Assembly (NCBI GenBank): GCA_001312325.1
Contig: BBDJ01000002.1
Location: 1 to 64,000 of the forward strand
DNA length: 64,000 bases
Direction of reading: 5' to 3'
DNA from: Lysinibacillus pakistanensis
GTDB taxonomy: Bacteria; Bacillota; Bacilli; Bacillales_A; Planococcaceae
This document shows, one piece after another, positions 52,762 to 63,665 of this stretch; the first letter of the stretch is position 1; each line of letters starts with the position of its first letter. The translations under genes and the position numbers were made by a program. The notes beneath the pieces are model-generated. The model had not been told where the DNA came from. It searched no databases and saw only the letters and a list, made by a program, of their open reading frames with translations.

Positions 52762-52770
52762 TCGCGATTT

Positions 52771-52806
52771 AAAAACTGGTGACCAATTTGGTTCGTCAGT
52801 TTTTTG
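52771..52806 (+). terminator. Terminator after the DUF378 gene
   Basis: AAACTG..GACCAA and TTGGTTC..CAGTTT pair around a short loop and end in Ts. Confidence 0.65.
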
Positions 52807-52848
52807 CGCTAGACAGGGCGTAAGCAGAAGAGCAGCTTACGCCTTGCT

Positions 52849-53166
52849 TTAATGATTACTTGGAAAGGCGAAAGATGAAGCAGATTCATTGTCTTGTTCA
52901 AGCCATTTTTCGGAAAGCTTATTATCCGTCTCCTCACCGACAGGCATCGCCATACAGCGTTGAGAGGCGACTCCATAGATAGCACCTAAAAGTGCATTTG
53001 CAGCCTGTTCTAAATCTGCGTCTGGCAAGACAACCATATTATTACCGCTGCCTAAAGCTGTAACTTGTTTACCATATTTTGAGCCTGTCGTATAAATGAT
53101 ATTAGCAACAGGTATAGGAGGCAACAACATACATAGTCCACCCATTTGTACTTTATATGAATACAT
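52849..53166 (-). pseudogene. Remnant of methylmalonate-semialdehyde dehydrogenase
   Basis: About 100 codons resemble the middle of MmsA/IolA-type aldehyde dehydrogenases: YTTGSKYGKQVTALGSGNNM, VVLPDADLEQAANALLGA and ASQRCMA with the catalytic cysteine, then PVGEETDNKL. The N- and C-terminal parts are absent, and a few residues after the cysteine are missing. No ribosome binding site. It lies beside a pyrimidine catabolism operon, whose thymine branch needs this enzyme. Confidence 0.75.
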
Positions 53167-53205
53167 AGAATGATTTAGAAGGGTCTATTGATTGAAAATC
53201 CAATG

Positions 53206-54379
53206 TTATTGGTGTGCTAGTACATCTTCAATTAAAAATGCGATATAGAGATTTGTTTTTGTAAATGGATTGCTTAAATCCATATCTAATAGTGTTTCTA
53301 TTTTTTTTATTTTGTACAGAACTGTATTTCTGTGGATAAATTGACGTTCACTAATCTTACTAGTACTACCATTCTCCTCAAGAAAAATACGTAAAAATTG
53401 TACATAATCCGTGTTATGCAAGTCGTCGTAGCGATAGAGCTGACCTAAAATGTCTTCATTAAAAGATTTAATTAACGTTTGATTTTGTACAGCCATGATG
53501 ATTTGATAGGCACCAATTTCCTTATATTTGTATAAGAAACGATTGTTATGAAGCTTGGCTAATTGAATCACTGTTAAGGATTCTTCATAACTTTTATAGA
53601 CATTATCAAGCTCTTTATAGTAGTTTCCTTTACCAATAAAAAGATCTAAGTAACCATTTTTTTTAGTGTGATTTTTTTCGTAGATTTCTTCCACTATTTT
53701 TGAGAAGGGTGTATTTGATGTATGAATTTGTGCTTTATCGATAAGAAAGATGAGGTGATTTTTATGCTTTAGTTTTAGAAAGCGTTGATATTTATTTTGA
53801 AATGCAAATTGAAGGATGACCTCATAGCGATCAATACTAGCCTGTCCTCCAATGGTTGTACAAGAGATAATAGCTAGCTCTCTTCCCTGTGGAAATCCTA
53901 ACTGTAATAATTGATCCTTCAGCCTGTTGTCGTTGTCCTTGTAGTGAAAAAGTAAGTTGTAAAGCACCTTTTCTTCCATTGAAAGTTCTTGCTGTTGATT
54001 GGCAATAAATTGAAAGGTTGTTTTGAGTAAATCGGCGATCCGATAACTCCATGACATTTGAAAAATAGGGAAATCATGTTCATTGGCAAAAGTGATGACT
54101 GATTCTGGTATATCTGGAATGTAAGGACCAAGGTTAATAATAAAACCTGCTACTTTTTTTAGAGAATGCTAGTTGAACAAGCTGTTCTAAGGATTCTCCT
54201 CGTAAAGATAAATTAATACCTGTAGTGACAACTAATTCATTAGGTCTGCAAAACATAATTAAATCGCTACTCTCTACGACGTTAATCCCTGTCACTCTTC
54301 GATACGTTCCGCTATGGCCAGCTACTAATGTGAGCATTGGGAATTGAACTCCCTCTACAATTTTGCGAATCGTCCCCAT
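53206..54379 (-). CDS. PucR family transcriptional regulator (frameshifted)
   Basis: A PucR-like regulator: an N-terminal PucR domain (MLTLVAGHSGTYRRVTGINV, PNELVVTTGINLS) and a C-terminal helix-turn-helix of the PucR type (FLEENGSTSKISERQFIHRN, TVLYKIKKIETLL). One extra base in the run at 54154-54160 breaks it; corrected length about 390. It is divergent from the amidohydrolase operon and probably controls it; the family responds to purine or pyrimidine catabolic signals. Confidence 0.88.
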
Positions 54380-54520
54380 ATTTTCCCCCCTTAATTATGA
54401 ACATAACTTACCATATATCATGTGCAGATGCACAGATTTTTTTTAGTTTTCTATCCATATCTCTCAATTTTTATCTATTTTAGAATGTTTATTAACTACT
54501 GTGAAAGAGAGGACTTGCAT

Positions 54521-55764
54521 ATGTATAAGTGTAATAGTAGAAGATTGCAAGAGTTAATTGAACAATTTAGTCAATTTGGAGCTACTGAAAATGGTGGCGT
54601 AACCCGTTTGTCTCTTTCAAATGAAGATGTTTTAGCACGAAACTATTTTTGTGAATGTTGTGAAGAATTAGGGATGGAAATAAAGATAGATGATATGGGA
54701 AATATATATGGGGTTCTACCAGGAAAAAAAGGATGTTCCACCAATTGTTTTGGGATCACATTTAGATTCAGTAGAAAAAGGGGGAAATTTGATGGTGTGT
54801 TAGGGGTATTAACAGCTATTGAGGCCATTCGAACAATTAAGGAAAACGATATTGAGCTAGACATTCCACTTATGATTGTTAATTTTACAAATGAGGAAGG
54901 CGCTCGTTTCGATCCTGCGATGATGAGCTCTGGTGTTATTACATCAAAATTTGAGAAAGAAAAGATGCTACAATCCACTGATAAAAATGGAATTCGCTTT
55001 GAGGAAGCATTACGAGCAAGTGGCTATGAGGGAGAGCAAGAAAATCGTCTGAATGAAGCGCTTGCTTATTTAGAGCTGCATATAGAGCAAGGGCCTGTAT
55101 TGGAGGCAATGAAGCATGAAATTGGTGTTGTAGAGGGCGTACTTGGAATGGTTTGCTATGAAATTACCGTTACCGGGCAATCCAACCATGCTGGTACTAC
55201 CCCGATGTCCATGCGGCAAGATCCAATGATTGTTGCATCCACAATTATTACAGAGTTACATGACCAGTTAGGAAAAATTGATGAACAACTTGTTTATACC
55301 TTTGGCCGCATGAACGTTTCCCCAAATATTCATACAGTAATTCCAAATACAGTGACATTTACAATTGATTCACGCCATCAAAAGGCAGAGGTAATGCAGC
55401 GGTTGAAGATATCCTTAAAGCTCTTCCGACAAAGTTAGAGGGCTGTAGCATTCGACCAGTTAAGCTTTGGAGCAGGGATACAGTATATTTTGATGCAGCG
55501 ATTTGTAAAGAGGTAGAAAGTGCCTGTCAGAGCTTTGGTTATTCTGCTCATCGTATGTTTAGTGGGGCAGGACATGATGCCCAATATATGGCTAGTATGA
55601 TCCCTTCCGCAATGATTTTTGTTCCAAGTATTCAAGGGAGAAGTCATTGTGAGGAGGAAAGAACGAGCTTTGAGGATTGTGCTAAGGGAGCTGATATCTT
55701 ACTAGAAACAGTTCTAACGCTACAATCAAAATTTAATATGGATGAAACCTATACATTGCATTAA
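54521..55764 (+). CDS. Zn-dependent amidase/hydantoinase-carbamoylase family, likely beta-ureidopropionase (three frameshifts)
   Basis: An M20-type amidohydrolase with GSHLDSVEKGGKFDG (zinc histidine and aspartate), FTNEEGARFDPAMMSSGV, LELHIEQGPVLE and SGAGHDAQYMA. The family includes allantoate amidohydrolase, N-carbamoyl amino acid hydrolase and beta-ureidopropionase; beside a dihydropyrimidinase the last is likely. Breaks: extra A at 54724-54730, missing G at 54780-54784 and missing G near 55399. Corrected length 414. I start at MYKCNSRRLQEL after GAGAGG. Confidence 0.85.
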
Positions 55765-55808
55765 AAAAATCAAGCAATCTCCATTTTGTAAGAAGGGTGA
55801 GGAGCACT

Positions 55809-57214
55809 GTGAAAAAAAATTATTAAAGGTGGGCGAGTGGCTACTGCCGCGGATGTATTTGAGGCTGATATTTTAATTGACAACGGAAAAATTATTCAAA
55901 TCGGACAACATTTAGCCGATGAGGGCGCTGAAATTATTGATGCCACTGGTAAAATCGTGTTACCTGGTGGCATTGATCCGCATACGCATTTAGATATGCC
56001 ATTCAATAATACGGTGACAGATGATGATTGGAAATCAGGTACGATTGCGGCGGCCTTTGGTGGGACAACCACTATTTTAGATTTTTGTTTAACAGCAGGT
56101 GAGGAAAAATTATCAGCAGCCGTGGAAAAATGGCATGACAAGGCCAAAGGAAAGTCAGCGATTGACTATGGGTTCCATCTGATGATTGGTGATTTAACAC
56201 CTGAAACTGAAGCCGAATTACCACAACTATTGGAGCAGGAGGGCATTACCTCTGTAAAAGTCTTTATGGCTTATGCAAAAGAATTCCAAGCGACAGATCG
56301 TACACTATTTAAAGCCTTTAAAATCGCCAAAGATCTTGGCGCAGTGGTCATGGTGCATTGTGAGAATGGCTCTGTCATTGATGAGCTTGTCGAGGAAGCA
56401 AGACGTGCGGGACATAAAGAACCGATTTATCATGCACTGACTCGACCAGCCGAATTAGAGGGTGAGGCGACAAAGCGTGCCATCGAATTAGCTCATATAG
56501 CAGGAGCGAAGCTATATGTGGTTCATGTAACATGTAAAGAAGCGGTAGATGAAATTATTGCTGCTCGTGAAAAAGGGTATGACGTCTATGGTGAAACATG
56601 TCCACCATATTTAACACTCGATCAATCAGCTTTAGCGCAGCCAGGCTTTGAGGGAGCAAAATATGTTTGGTCACCACCACTTCGTCCGAAATATCATCAA
56701 GAACATTTATGGAATGCATTAAAGGCCAAGCAGCTACAGACAATTGGCTCTGACCAATGCTCTTTTAGCTTTAAGGGTAAAAAAACAGCTAGGCTTAAAT
56801 GATTTCTCAAAAATTCCAAACGGTGGGCCATTCATTGAGGATCGCTTTAGTATTTTATATTCGGAAGGTGTCGCAAAAGGTAGAATTACAATCCATGAAT
56901 TTGTTGACATGATTTCTACAAGTGCAGCCAAAATATTTGGGTTATTCCCGCAAAAAGGAACGATTGCTATCGGTTCTGATGCGGATATCGTCATTTTTGA
57001 TCCAGAGGCAAAACGCCAAATTTCGGCTAAAACACATCACATGAATGTGGACTATAACCCATATGAAGGCTGGGACGTTACAGGTGAGCCAGTTAGCGTA
57101 CTGGTACGTGGGGAATATGTTATTAAAAATAAAGAATTTGTAGGGGTGCTTGGTAGTGGACAATATATTAAACGTCCATTAAAAACAGTAGCTCCGGAAG
57201 CACTAAATATTTAG
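55809..57214 (+). CDS. hydA: Dihydropyrimidinase (two frameshifts)
   Basis: It opens the dihydrouracil/dihydrothymine ring. Metal-binding DPHTHLDMPF, the carboxylated lysine region SVKVFMAYAKEF, VHCENGSVIDELVEE, YVVHVTCKEAVDE and IGSDQCSF are in order. Extra A in 55812-55819 breaks the start and extra A at 56779-56785 breaks KGKKQLGLNDFSK. Corrected length 467; GTG start after GGTGAGGAG. Second gene of the pyrimidine operon. Confidence 0.92.
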
Positions 57215-57314
57215 CTTCCTTCAGTATAGGATCGATTGCTTTGGATGGAGAGCAAAGCAATCGGTCTAGCAATTGATGTACGGAAAAAAATGCTCACATA
57301 AGGGGGATGTGGAA

Positions 57315-58682
57315 ATGGTTCCGAATCAAGAAAATGCAATGACCATGCAGCTTAGACGTAATTTTATGGAATTAAAAAGCAAAATGACAAAGAATGAGGC
57401 TATTGAGGAAGCCAACCGTTGTCTGTATTGCTATGATGCACCATGTATTAAAGCTTGTCCAACAAGCATTCAAATTCCAAATTTCATAAAAAAAATTGCA
57501 TCTAGTAATATGAAGGGTTCTGCTACGACTATATTAGAAGCAAATCCTATTGGTGCAAGCTGTGCAAGGGTTTGCCCAACGGAGGAATTATGTGAAGGGG
57601 CGTGTGTCTTAAATTCTTCTACAAAGCCAATTAAAATTGGTGAGTTACAGCGTTATGCAACAGATTGGGCAATGGAAACTAATACACAGCTATTTAAGCC
57701 AGGACAAAATAATGGACAGAAAGTAGCTATCATTGGTGCAGGGCCTGCTGGCTTATCGGCAGCACGTGAGCTTGGTCGCTTAGGATACCAGGTAACAATC
57801 TATGAGGCAGAAGAGAAAGCTGGCGGTCTAGGAAGCTATGGAATTGTGGCATTCCGTTTACCTAATGAAGTGGTAGATTGGGAAGTGGAGCAAATTGAAC
57901 AGCTTGGTGTGAATATACAAACGAATACAGCTGTTGGTGTAGATATTTCTGCTGATGAAATTTTGGCACAATATGATAGTGTCATTTTAGCTGTCGGTAT
58001 GGGGGCTGTACCGAATCTGGGCATTGAAGGGGAAGAGTTAGAGGGCGTGCATGATGCCATTGAGTTTGTTCGAAAAACAAAAATGGGACCGCTTACAAAT
58101 GACATCGTTGGGAAAAAGGTAGCTGTTATTGGTGCTGGGAATACAGCGATTGATGGTGCTACAAGTGCGGTGCGATTAGGAGCAGAAAATGTACAAATTC
58201 TTTATCGCAGAACACAAAAAGAAATGACTGCCTACAAATTTGAATATGAATTTGCGAAGCAGGATGGTGTGGAATTTAAATGGCTAACTGCACCGAAGAA
58301 AATTATTGGCGATGAAGCTGGCAAGGTGACAGGCATTGAATGTGTAAAAATGAAGCTTGGTGAGGCAGGTCCTGATGGCCGACAAAGACCAGAAGAGATC
58401 CAAGGCTCTAATTTTATTATTGAAGTGGATGCTGTCATTAAAGCGATTGGGCAAACTCGTTTTGTTTCATTAATCGAAGCATTTGGTTTGGCTCATACAA
58501 ATGGTGTTGTCGATATTGATGAGACGACAATGCAAACGTCTAATGACAAAGTATTTGCCTGTGGAGATGTTGTTTTTGGCAATGGACAGGGTGAAGCGAT
58601 GGTGGTGACCGCTGTGCAGCAAGGGAAAGATGCAGCATATAAGATTCATGAACGTTTAAGAAAACCAAGTGAGATTGCATAA
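57315..58682 (+). CDS. preT: NAD-dependent dihydropyrimidine dehydrogenase subunit PreT
   Basis: The FAD/NAD(P)H and [4Fe-4S] subunit that passes electrons to PreA. Iron-sulfur cysteines appear in RCLYCYDAPCIKACP and GASCARVCPTEELCEGAC; FAD binding in IIGAGPAGLSAARELG and NAD binding in VIGAGNTAIDGATSAVRLGA; C-terminal ACGDVVFGNGQGEAM. I start at MVPNQENAMTMQLRRNFMEL after AAGGGGGATGTGG; an ATG at 57273 adds an unconserved tail. 455 residues, intact. Confidence 0.94.
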   Translation: MVPNQENAMTMQLRRNFMELKSKMTKNEAIEEANRCLYCYDAPCIKACPTSIQIPNFIKKIASSNMKGSATTILEANPIGASCARVCPTEELCEGACVLNSSTKPIKIGELQRYATDWAMETNTQLFKPGQNNGQKVAIIGAGPAGLSAARELGRLGYQVTIYEAEEKAGGLGSYGIVAFRLPNEVVDWEVEQIEQLGVNIQTNTAVGVDISADEILAQYDSVILAVGMGAVPNLGIEGEELEGVHDAIEFVRKTKMGPLTNDIVGKKVAVIGAGNTAIDGATSAVRLGAENVQILYRRTQKEMTAYKFEYEFAKQDGVEFKWLTAPKKIIGDEAGKVTGIECVKMKLGEAGPDGRQRPEEIQGSNFIIEVDAVIKAIGQTRFVSLIEAFGLAHTNGVVDIDETTMQTSNDKVFACGDVVFGNGQGEAMVVTAVQQGKDAAYKIHERLRKPSEIA

Positions 58683-58763
58683 AGTGAACCTTCAAACAGT
58701 GGGGGTTTTCTACATCCTTCACTGATTGTTCGTTTCACCAATCAGGATAAAGGGGGAACTTAC

Positions 58764-60025
58764 ATGGCAGACTTACAAATTAATTTAGCGGGCATCCAAT
58801 CGCCGAATCCATTTTGGCTAGCATCCGCACCACCGACAAATTCGGGTTATCAAGTACAGCGTGCATTTGAAGCAGGCTGGGGCGGTGCTGTTTGGAAGAC
58901 GTTAGGAGAACCGATTTTAAATGTGTCATCCCGTTTTGCCGCTGTCAGTTTTAATGGTCAACGTGTGGCAGGCTTTAATAATATCGAATTAATTACGGAT
59001 CGACCATTAGAAGTAAATTTACAAGAAATCTATGACACGAAAAAGAAATTTCCTAATCACGCAATTATTGCCTCCTTAATGGTGGAGCCAAAGCAGGAGA
59101 AGTGGCATGAAATTGTGAAGCGTGTAGAAGATGTGGGGGTTGATGGTCTTGAGCTTAACTTTGGTTGTCCACATGGGATGGCAGAACGAGGCATGGTTCT
59201 GCCTCTGGTCAAGTCCCTGAATTGGTGGAAAAGCAAACGTACTGGGTAAAGGAAGCGGCACGTACACCTGTGATTGTTAAGCTAACGCCAAACATTACGG
59301 ATATTACTGTAACGGCGGAGGCGGCGACAAGAGGTGGAGCAGATGCAGTCAGTATGATTAATACGATTAACAGTTTAGCAGGTGTTGATTTAGATTCTTG
59401 GAATACAGTACCTCATGTAGCAGGTAAGGGTGCACATGGTGGTTATTGTGGACCTGCAGTTAAACCAATTGCACTTAATATGGTTGCAGAGTGTGCGCGC
59501 AATCCTTTAGTCAATGTTCCGATTTCAGGTATTGGTGGAATCTCTAATTGGCAGGATGCAGCTGAATTTATTTTAATGGGTGCGACAGGGGTACAGGTTT
59601 GTACAGCAGCAATGCACCATGGATTTAGTATTGTTGAGGATATGATTGATGGTCTAAATAATTATTTAGATGATAAAGGTCTAGCTTCAGTGATGGATTT
59701 AGTTGGTCGCTCCGTTCTAAGATATTCTAACTGGGGTGATTTAGACTTAAATTATAAAATTGTCGCCGAAATTAATAATGATGTGTGTATTAATTGCAAT
59801 AAGTGTCATATTGCTTGTGAGGATACATCACATCAATGTATTGACCTCTATACAGAGGATGGTCGCCCAATGTTAAAAGTTCGAGAGGAGGATTGTGTAG
59901 GCTGTAACTTATGCTCTATTGTTTGCCCAGTAGAAAGTGCTATTACAATGGTGGAACGAAAATCAACCATTCCGCCAATGACATGGAATCAACGTCAAAC
60001 GCTGATTAGTAGTCTTGCGAAATAA
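58764..60025 (+). CDS. preA: NAD-dependent dihydropyrimidine dehydrogenase subunit PreA (frameshifted)
   Basis: The FMN-containing subunit that reduces uracil and thymine. PNPFWLASAPPTNSGYQVQR, KTLGEPILNVSSRF, LNFGCPHGMAERGMG and GIGGISNWQDAAEFILMGAT form the barrel; a C-terminal ferredoxin part holds CINCNKCHIAC and CVGCNLCSIVCP. One missing G at 59195-59196 breaks it; corrected length 420. GGGGGAAC precedes the ATG. With PreT it starts the reductive pathway used by hydA. Confidence 0.94.
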
Positions 60026-60169
60026 TCCTAAAGGTTTTTAGTAAGGGCATTTACTACACATTTATGCGGGATAAACTAAATTCCACCTTCCTGCAACACT
60101 ATAGTTGAAGGAAGGATTAACCTCATGTAAGTTGTCACGGAAATTAGAGAAAAAAAGGAGAGAAACAGA

Positions 60170-61690
60170 ATGGAACGTGAAGGGAATTATTTAAAATCCC
60201 CAGATTTACTTCCAGTGACACATCAACAAAGAAATATTGGAACATTTGGTTTTGCGGTAATTTGGATCGGAATGGCCATTGTATTAGCGGCTTTTGCAAT
60301 TGGTGGATCAGCAATTATTAACTTACCATTGCCAATGGTAATTTTAGCAACATTGATAGGCTCTTGTTTAATCGGTGTCTTTATGACGTTAATAGGTGAT
60401 ATTGGTATAGAACATGGGCTTTCCTTTCCTGTCTATATGCGCGCACCATTCGGTACATTTGGCACCCATGTACCTTCCCTCGTTCGTGGCGTTACAGCTG
60501 CCTGTTGGTTTGGACTTAATACGTATTTTGGGGCATTAGCAATTAACGGTATTTTAAATTTACTTTTTGGTTTTGATAATTGGTTTATCTGTTTCCTAGT
60601 GTTTGCAGCACTTCAGCTTTTTAATACATCTCTGGGCATTAAATCCATTGAGCGCTTTGCTGATTTAGCAGCCCCTGTCATTATTTTAATTTCCTGTTGG
60701 ATGTATTACACATTGGCAGATAATGCAACATCTCAAGGGAAAAATATTTGGACGTGGGTAGAAGCCCCAACAACAGGCTTTGCCGCCTTTACTGCCTTTA
60801 TGGTGGTTGTGATGGCAAATATGGGCTTTTGGGCAACACTGGCGCTGATATGCCTCATTATCAAGATACTTTAAAGCTCCTAAAAATGAGCGTAACTGGT
60901 TCAAACGGAATAAAACACAGCTTGTTGGTTCACTAATTGTTATGCCGATTACAAACACATTTATTGTCACAATAGGAGCAGTATGCTATATGGCTGTTGC
61001 CTCGGCTGATCCCATCAATGCTTTACAGCAAAGTGCAAGTGGATTTATATTAGGCATCTTACTATTAATGATTGTGTTAGCACAATGGTCGACAAATACC
61101 TCTGCAAATGTAGTGCCTGCAGCCACTATTTTTTTCCAATATTGGTGGACCAAAAGTACCGTTCTGGGTAGGGGTTGTTATCGCTGGAATTATCGGTATT
61201 CTCGCACAACCATGGAGCTTATTTGATGTGATGGTAAATGTCCTATTAATTATAGGTGGTATTTTAACTGCAATAGTTGGTATTTTATTTGCTGATTATT
61301 ATTTAATCCGTAAACGTCGTGTGGATGTGAAGGCACTTTATGAGTTAGAGGGGCAGTTTAAATATTTCAATGGATTTAATATGGCTGGTTTGATTGCTGG
61401 GTAATTGGTGGTGCAGTAGCAAATATCTTTTCAACCTATTCGTCATTAGTTGGTTTTTTTTGTAGGTGCTTTCGTTTATTATGTGTTAGCAAAGTATTGG
61501 TGGTTTAAAAAAATATCCTCAAGCAGAAATAGAGGATCCAAATGATGCAAAATATTTAGGGATAACAGTTGGGCGTAATTTGGATGAGCTTTTCACCCAG
61601 CCTCAAATGCCTATACCAACAGTTGAATCTAGTGAGGATGATATTGTGGAAACAACGGATCCGCTATTAGAAATAAAAGGTGCTGAATAA
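60170..61690 (+). CDS. NCS1 family nucleobase:cation symporter (six frameshifts)
   Basis: A 12-helix permease of the nucleobase-cation-symport-1 family. FGFAVIWIGMAIVLAAFAIG, SFPVYMRAPFGTFGTHVPSL and LAQWSTNTSANVVPAATIFS are characteristic (uracil, allantoin or hydantoin carriers). Breaks: missing G near 60841, missing T near 60858, extra T at 61129-61135, missing T near 61397, extra T at 61454-61461 and extra A at 61507-61513, together neutral. Corrected length 506. It probably imports uracil or dihydropyrimidines for the operon. Confidence 0.87.
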
Positions 61691-61720
61691 ATAAGACAAC
61701 AGAGAGGATGAGGTGATGGA

Positions 61721-61932
61721 ATGTCAGAACATTTACAAAGCACTGAGGAGATTGAAAAAAATAGATGATTTTTTTAGATAGCGGCTACAAAATTAAATAT
61801 GTGTATGAAAATTTAAGTGGAATGTTTGTAGAGTTTGCACGTCAGGAGGAAGTTGTGTTGCTACAAATTCTAACAGCGGATGCCCGTAAATACTTTTCAG
61901 CCAAACTTCAAGAGCAAACATTGTTACAATAA
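61721..61932 (+). CDS. Small 69-residue protein in the pyrimidine operon (two frameshifts)
   Basis: An ATG at 61721 follows GAGGATGAGGTG, 30 bp after the permease. Extra A at 61755-61761 and extra T at 61769-61775 break the frame; corrected, a continuous frame of 70 codons runs from MSEHLQSTEEIEKIDDFLDS to a C-terminal EQTLLQ. It is soluble, mixed alpha/beta, with no cysteine or membrane segment. I do not recognise a family. It may be an accessory protein of pyrimidine catabolism. Confidence 0.6.
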
Positions 61933-62046
61933 ATAAAAAAAATGTTAGTGTATTAGTTGTTTCTATTATTTTTAGGAAATAATAGAATTATATTATTTTT
62001 TTGCCCCAAATAGAGAAAATCTTTATAAAGTTTCCCCTTAATAGTT

Positions 62047-62086
62047 AAGCATGATTTCGGTATTGAATCGGATTCATGCTTTTTTA
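62047..62086 (+). terminator. Terminator of the pyrimidine operon
   Basis: AAGCATGA and TCATGCTT pair around a long partly paired loop, then a T run. Confidence 0.75.
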
Positions 62087-62201
62087 ATTTTAGACGTATA
62101 TATGTTTTTCCTAAAAATACAATTGTATTTTTAGGATGTATTTATTATTATAGAAAAAGTATTCAACTTAGAAAAACATCAAAGAAAGAGGCGTTATTCG
62201 A

Positions 62202-63567
62202 GTGGTAAACAAAGAATTAAAGAGAGGGTTAGAGGCACGCCATATCCAAATGATTGCGCTAGGCGGTACAATTGGCGTTGGTCTATTTATGGGTTCAGCT
62301 AGTGCGATTCAGTGGACAGGTCCCTCTGTGCTACTTGCCTATGCTATAGCAGGTATCTTTATCTTTTTTTTATTATGCGGGCTATGGGAGAGATGCTTTA
62401 TAAGGAGCCAAGTACAGGCTCTTTCGCAACATTTGGCTATAAATACATTCATCCGTTAGCAGGTTATTTAACAGCATGGAGTAACTGGTTTCAGTGGATT
62501 ATTGTTGGTATGTCGGAAATCATTGCAGTAGGTACTTATATGCAATACTGGTATCCAAATTTGCCAGCATGGATTCCAGGATTTATTGCAATGGTCATTT
62601 TAGGTGTCGCTAACTTTATTTCAGTAAAATCGTTTGGTGAGTTTGAATTTTGGTTTGCGATGATAAAAATTGTTACAATTATTTTAATGATTATCGCAGG
62701 AATCGGGCTAATTTTCTTTGGTCTAGGTAATGATGGCATTGCTATTGGGCTATCTAATCTATGGGATCATGGAGGTTTCTTTACAGGTGGCTGGACAGGC
62801 TTTTTCTTCGCCTTATCGTTAGTGGTTGCTGCCTATCAAGGAGTCGAGTTAATTGGTATAACAGCTGGAGAGGCGAAAAACCCTCAAAAAAACAATTACA
62901 AATGCGATTCAAAGTATTATTTGGCGTATTTTAATCTTCTATATTGGTGCTATTTTTGTTATTGTGACTGTTTACCCATGGAATGAGTTGGGGACAATTG
63001 GTAGCCCATTTGTCGCTACGTTTGCTAAGGTGGGTATCACAGCAGCGGCTGGAATTATTAATTTTGTCGTCATTACAGCGGCAATGTCGGGCTGTAATAG
63101 TGGGATATACAGTGCAGGTCGAATGTTGTATACATTGGCTATGAATGGACAAGCTCCGAAGTTTTTTTGCCAAGCTTTCTCATAATGGGGTACCATTATT
63201 CGGGACGGCAGGTGTTTTAGTAGGTCTAGTGATTGGTGTAATCTTAAGCTATTTGGCGCCAGAAAATTTATTTGTCTATGTTTATAGCGCAAGTGTTTTA
63301 CCAGGAATGGTACCTTGGTTTATTATTTTAATCAGTCAAATAGGATTCAGAAAAACACATGGTACAAAGCTATCTAAGCACCCGTTCAAAATGCCATTTG
63401 CTCCGATTACAAACTATTTAACAATTGCTTTTTTAGTAATGGTACTAATCGGAATGTGGTTTAATGATGATACACGTGTTTCATTAATCGTAGGAATTAT
63501 GTTCTTAACTTTAGTGACGATAAGCTATTATGTATTTGGCATTGGCAAAAACCGTCATGAGCAGTGA
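62202..63567 (+). CDS. APC family amino acid permease (three frameshifts)
   Basis: A 12-helix amino acid transporter of the AAT subfamily (GABA/proline/asparagine-type). [58 protein letters not shown] and [20 protein letters not shown] are characteristic. Breaks: the T8 run 62364-62371 (two extra), extra A at 62886-62892 and extra T at 63162-63168. Corrected length 453. GTG start after AAAGAGGC. Substrate cannot be read from sequence; near the pyrimidine operon beta-alanine or a related amino acid is possible. Confidence 0.9.
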
Positions 63568-63633
63568 GAAGAGGGTGTCTTATAGGAGCTCCCCTAGATA
63601 TTATTTGAAAAATGATCTTATTATAAAAAGAGT

Positions 63634-63662
63634 AGGGACAATCAATTGTGGATTGTCCCTTT
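63634..63662. terminator. Bidirectional terminator after the permease
   Basis: GGGACAATC and GATTGTCCC form a 9-bp stem between convergent genes, followed by TTTT. Confidence 0.85.
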
Positions 63663-63665
63663 TAA

